From positions 496,001 through 560,000 of the forward strand of contig NZ_JAAVTX010000002.1 of NCBI RefSeq assembly GCF_012163145.1: a DNA stretch of 64,000 nt, written 5' to 3'. Of the stretch, positions 63,070 to 64,000 are shown one piece after another. Both the position numbers and the translations under genes were made by a program. The notes beneath the pieces were generated by a model, which ran no database searches, was not told where the DNA came from, and saw nothing but the letters and a program-made list of their open reading frames with translations. This DNA is from Falsiroseomonas frigidaquae. Its GTDB lineage: Bacteria > Pseudomonadota > Alphaproteobacteria > Acetobacterales > Acetobacteraceae. The first letter of the stretch is position 1; every line of letters starts with the position of its first letter.

Positions 63070-64000
63070 TCAGGTGTCGAGGTGCTCTGCGCGCGGGGGG
63101 CGGCGCAGTGCGAGGAAGGCATCGGCCGATTCGGCCGGGTCTGCGGCCAGCAGCTGCAGCAATTCCGGCAGCGGCAGGTCGATCTCGGCCGCCGCGAGCA
63201 GCGTGGGCAGCGGCGGCGCGGCGGGCTCCGGCGCGGGCGCCGCTGGCCGTGCCAGGCTCGCGCCATCCCGGGGATCGCCCAGGGCGGCACGGCGGCCGAG
63301 CAGCCCCCCTGGCATGTCCAGCGCGTCGATCAGCGGGAACAGGACGCGCGGCTCGGCGGCGTGCTGGTCCTGCCGCGCCTGTGGCGGCGCGACGGACAGT
63401 TCCGCGAGGGTGGACAGCGACGGGCGCGGCGCCGGCGCCGGCGGCAGGTCGGTGGCCTGCAGCAGCGTCATGTCGCTCAGGCCGAAAGTCGCCGGAGGGG
63501 CGGCGCGGGTCGCGACCGGTTGCGGCGCCGGCGCGGCGGCCGGCACCTCCGGCTTGGCCGGTGCGGCGGCGGCCGGCGTTGCGGGCGTCCAGCCGGAAGC
63601 GGCCGGCTCGGCCTGCGGTGCCGCGACCGGCGGCTGGGCTGCCGCGACCGACTCGGCTTGCGCCCGCGGCGCCGCGACCGGCGGAGGCCGGGGTGCAGGC
63701 GGCGGCGGAGGCGGCGGCGCGGGCGGCGGGGTCGGCTCGGGTTCCGCAGCCACGGGCGGGGGCGGCGCAGGCTGCTCCGGCTCGACCCAGTGCTGGGTCG
63801 GCGGTTGTGGTGCCGGCCAGCTGGGCTCGGGGGCCGGCTCCGGCCAAGCCTGGGGCGCGGGTTGTGCCTGGTGCGGGGCCTGCTCGGGTGCCGGCCATGG
63901 CTGTGCCGGCTCCGCCCAGCTGCGGGCCGGGGCAGCCTGCGGCGGGGGAGGCTCGGACCAGCTGGGTGCAGGTGCGGCGGCCGGTGCGGGGGGTTCCGGC
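63070..64000 (-). CDS. Proline-rich cellulose operon protein, 5' end missing (BcsO/BcsP/BcsH-like)
   Basis: The reading frame is open from the window edge to a stop at 63070, giving 310 residues of a longer protein. Residues up to about 200 of this part are Pro/Ala-rich with repeated Trp-Pro-Glu-Pro motifs (PSWPAPQPPTQHWVEPEQP) and a run of Pro. The last 120 residues look folded: FGLSDMTLLQATDLPPAPAP, VLFPLIDALDMPGGLLGRR and EIDLPLPELLQLLAADPAES. It lies first in the visible operon, 31 bases before bcsQ. Bcs operons often carry such accessory genes (BcsO, BcsP, BcsH/CcpAx); which one cannot be settled here. Confidence 0.6.
   Translation of the reverse strand, partial: PEPPAPAAAPAPSWSEPPPPQAAPARSWAEPAQPWPAPEQAPHQAQPAPQAWPEPAPEPSWPAPQPPTQHWVEPEQPAPPPPVAAEPEPTPPPAPPPPPPPAPRPPPVAAPRAQAESVAAAQPPVAAPQAEPAASGWTPATPAAAAPAKPEVPAAAPAPQPVATRAAPPATFGLSDMTLLQATDLPPAPAPRPSLSTLAELSVAPPQARQDQHAAEPRVLFPLIDALDMPGGLLGRRAALGDPRDGASLARPAAPAPEPAAPPLPTLLAAAEIDLPLPELLQLLAADPAESADAFLALRRPPRAEHLDT

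Overview
The window is GC-rich, densely packed chromosomal DNA of an alphaproteobacterium, most likely an Acetobacteraceae member of the Roseomonas type. The main support is a cellulose synthase operon in the Komagataeibacter layout (fused BcsAB, a BcsC of about 1,290 residues, then BcsD). Other support comes from the mdh-sucCD-sucA-sucB order with zapE nearby, a DUF484-xerC pair, paired membrane and soluble pyrophosphatases, and regulatory sites of alphaproteobacterial type (an EcfG-like GGAAC-N16-CGTT promoter and a Zur-like palindrome). I see no phage, insertion sequence, CRISPR array or rRNA operon, and no clear pseudogene.

Layout. 0-9.3 kb: a truncated flavin-fold protein, a crotonase-fold protein, a DUF559 nuclease-like protein, hppA and ppa, an exported MetX-like hydrolase, a GNAT acetyltransferase, ettA, an RTX protein with a double-glycine leader, and a tRNA with a CAU anticodon (probably Ile2). 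9.3-13.8 kb: a polyamine/opine-type ABC importer operon ending in an RraA-like gene. 13.8-15.8 kb: a DUF883 and holin-family membrane pair behind an EcfG-like promoter, then a lone solute-binding protein. 16-23 kb: housekeeping genes (priA, a transaldolase-like aldolase, DUF484, xerC), a DUF4142 protein, a small membrane protein and an orphan D12-class adenine methylase. 23-38 kb: lpdA, an accessory block of about 4 kb, then sucB, sucA, sucD, sucC, mdh, an exported Ala/Arg/Thr-rich protein and zapE. 38-46 kb: a glycosyltransferase, a proline iminopeptidase, a zinc-ribbon protein, a Zur-box-preceded zinc-binding protein with an outer-membrane protein, endonuclease V, DUF423 and an RlmM-like methyltransferase. 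46-53 kb: an MFS exporter with an acyl-CoA ligase-like enzyme, divergent from hyuB and hyuA. 53-64 kb: bcsD, bcsC, bcsAB, bcsQ and a proline-rich gene cut by the window edge, all on the minus strand.

How genes work together. Sugar and amino-acid carbon passes through the 2-oxoglutarate dehydrogenase complex (SucA, SucB, LpdA), succinyl-CoA synthetase and malate dehydrogenase. HppA and Ppa both dispose of pyrophosphate, HppA storing the energy as a proton gradient. BcsQ-BcsAB-BcsC-BcsD would make, export and bundle cellulose under c-di-GMP control through the PilZ domain. Many genes overlap by 4 bases (ATGA or GTGA), and four starts in such overlaps are GTG, so translational coupling is common.

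Most unusual points: the RTX protein with a bacteriocin-like leader; the two-gene unit of a zinc-binding protein and an outer-membrane protein behind a Zur-like box; a 22-codon mini-gene linking two permease genes; an exported repeat polycation; and G/C-rich inverted repeats scattered between genes. All calls come from reading the sequence; no database search was run.
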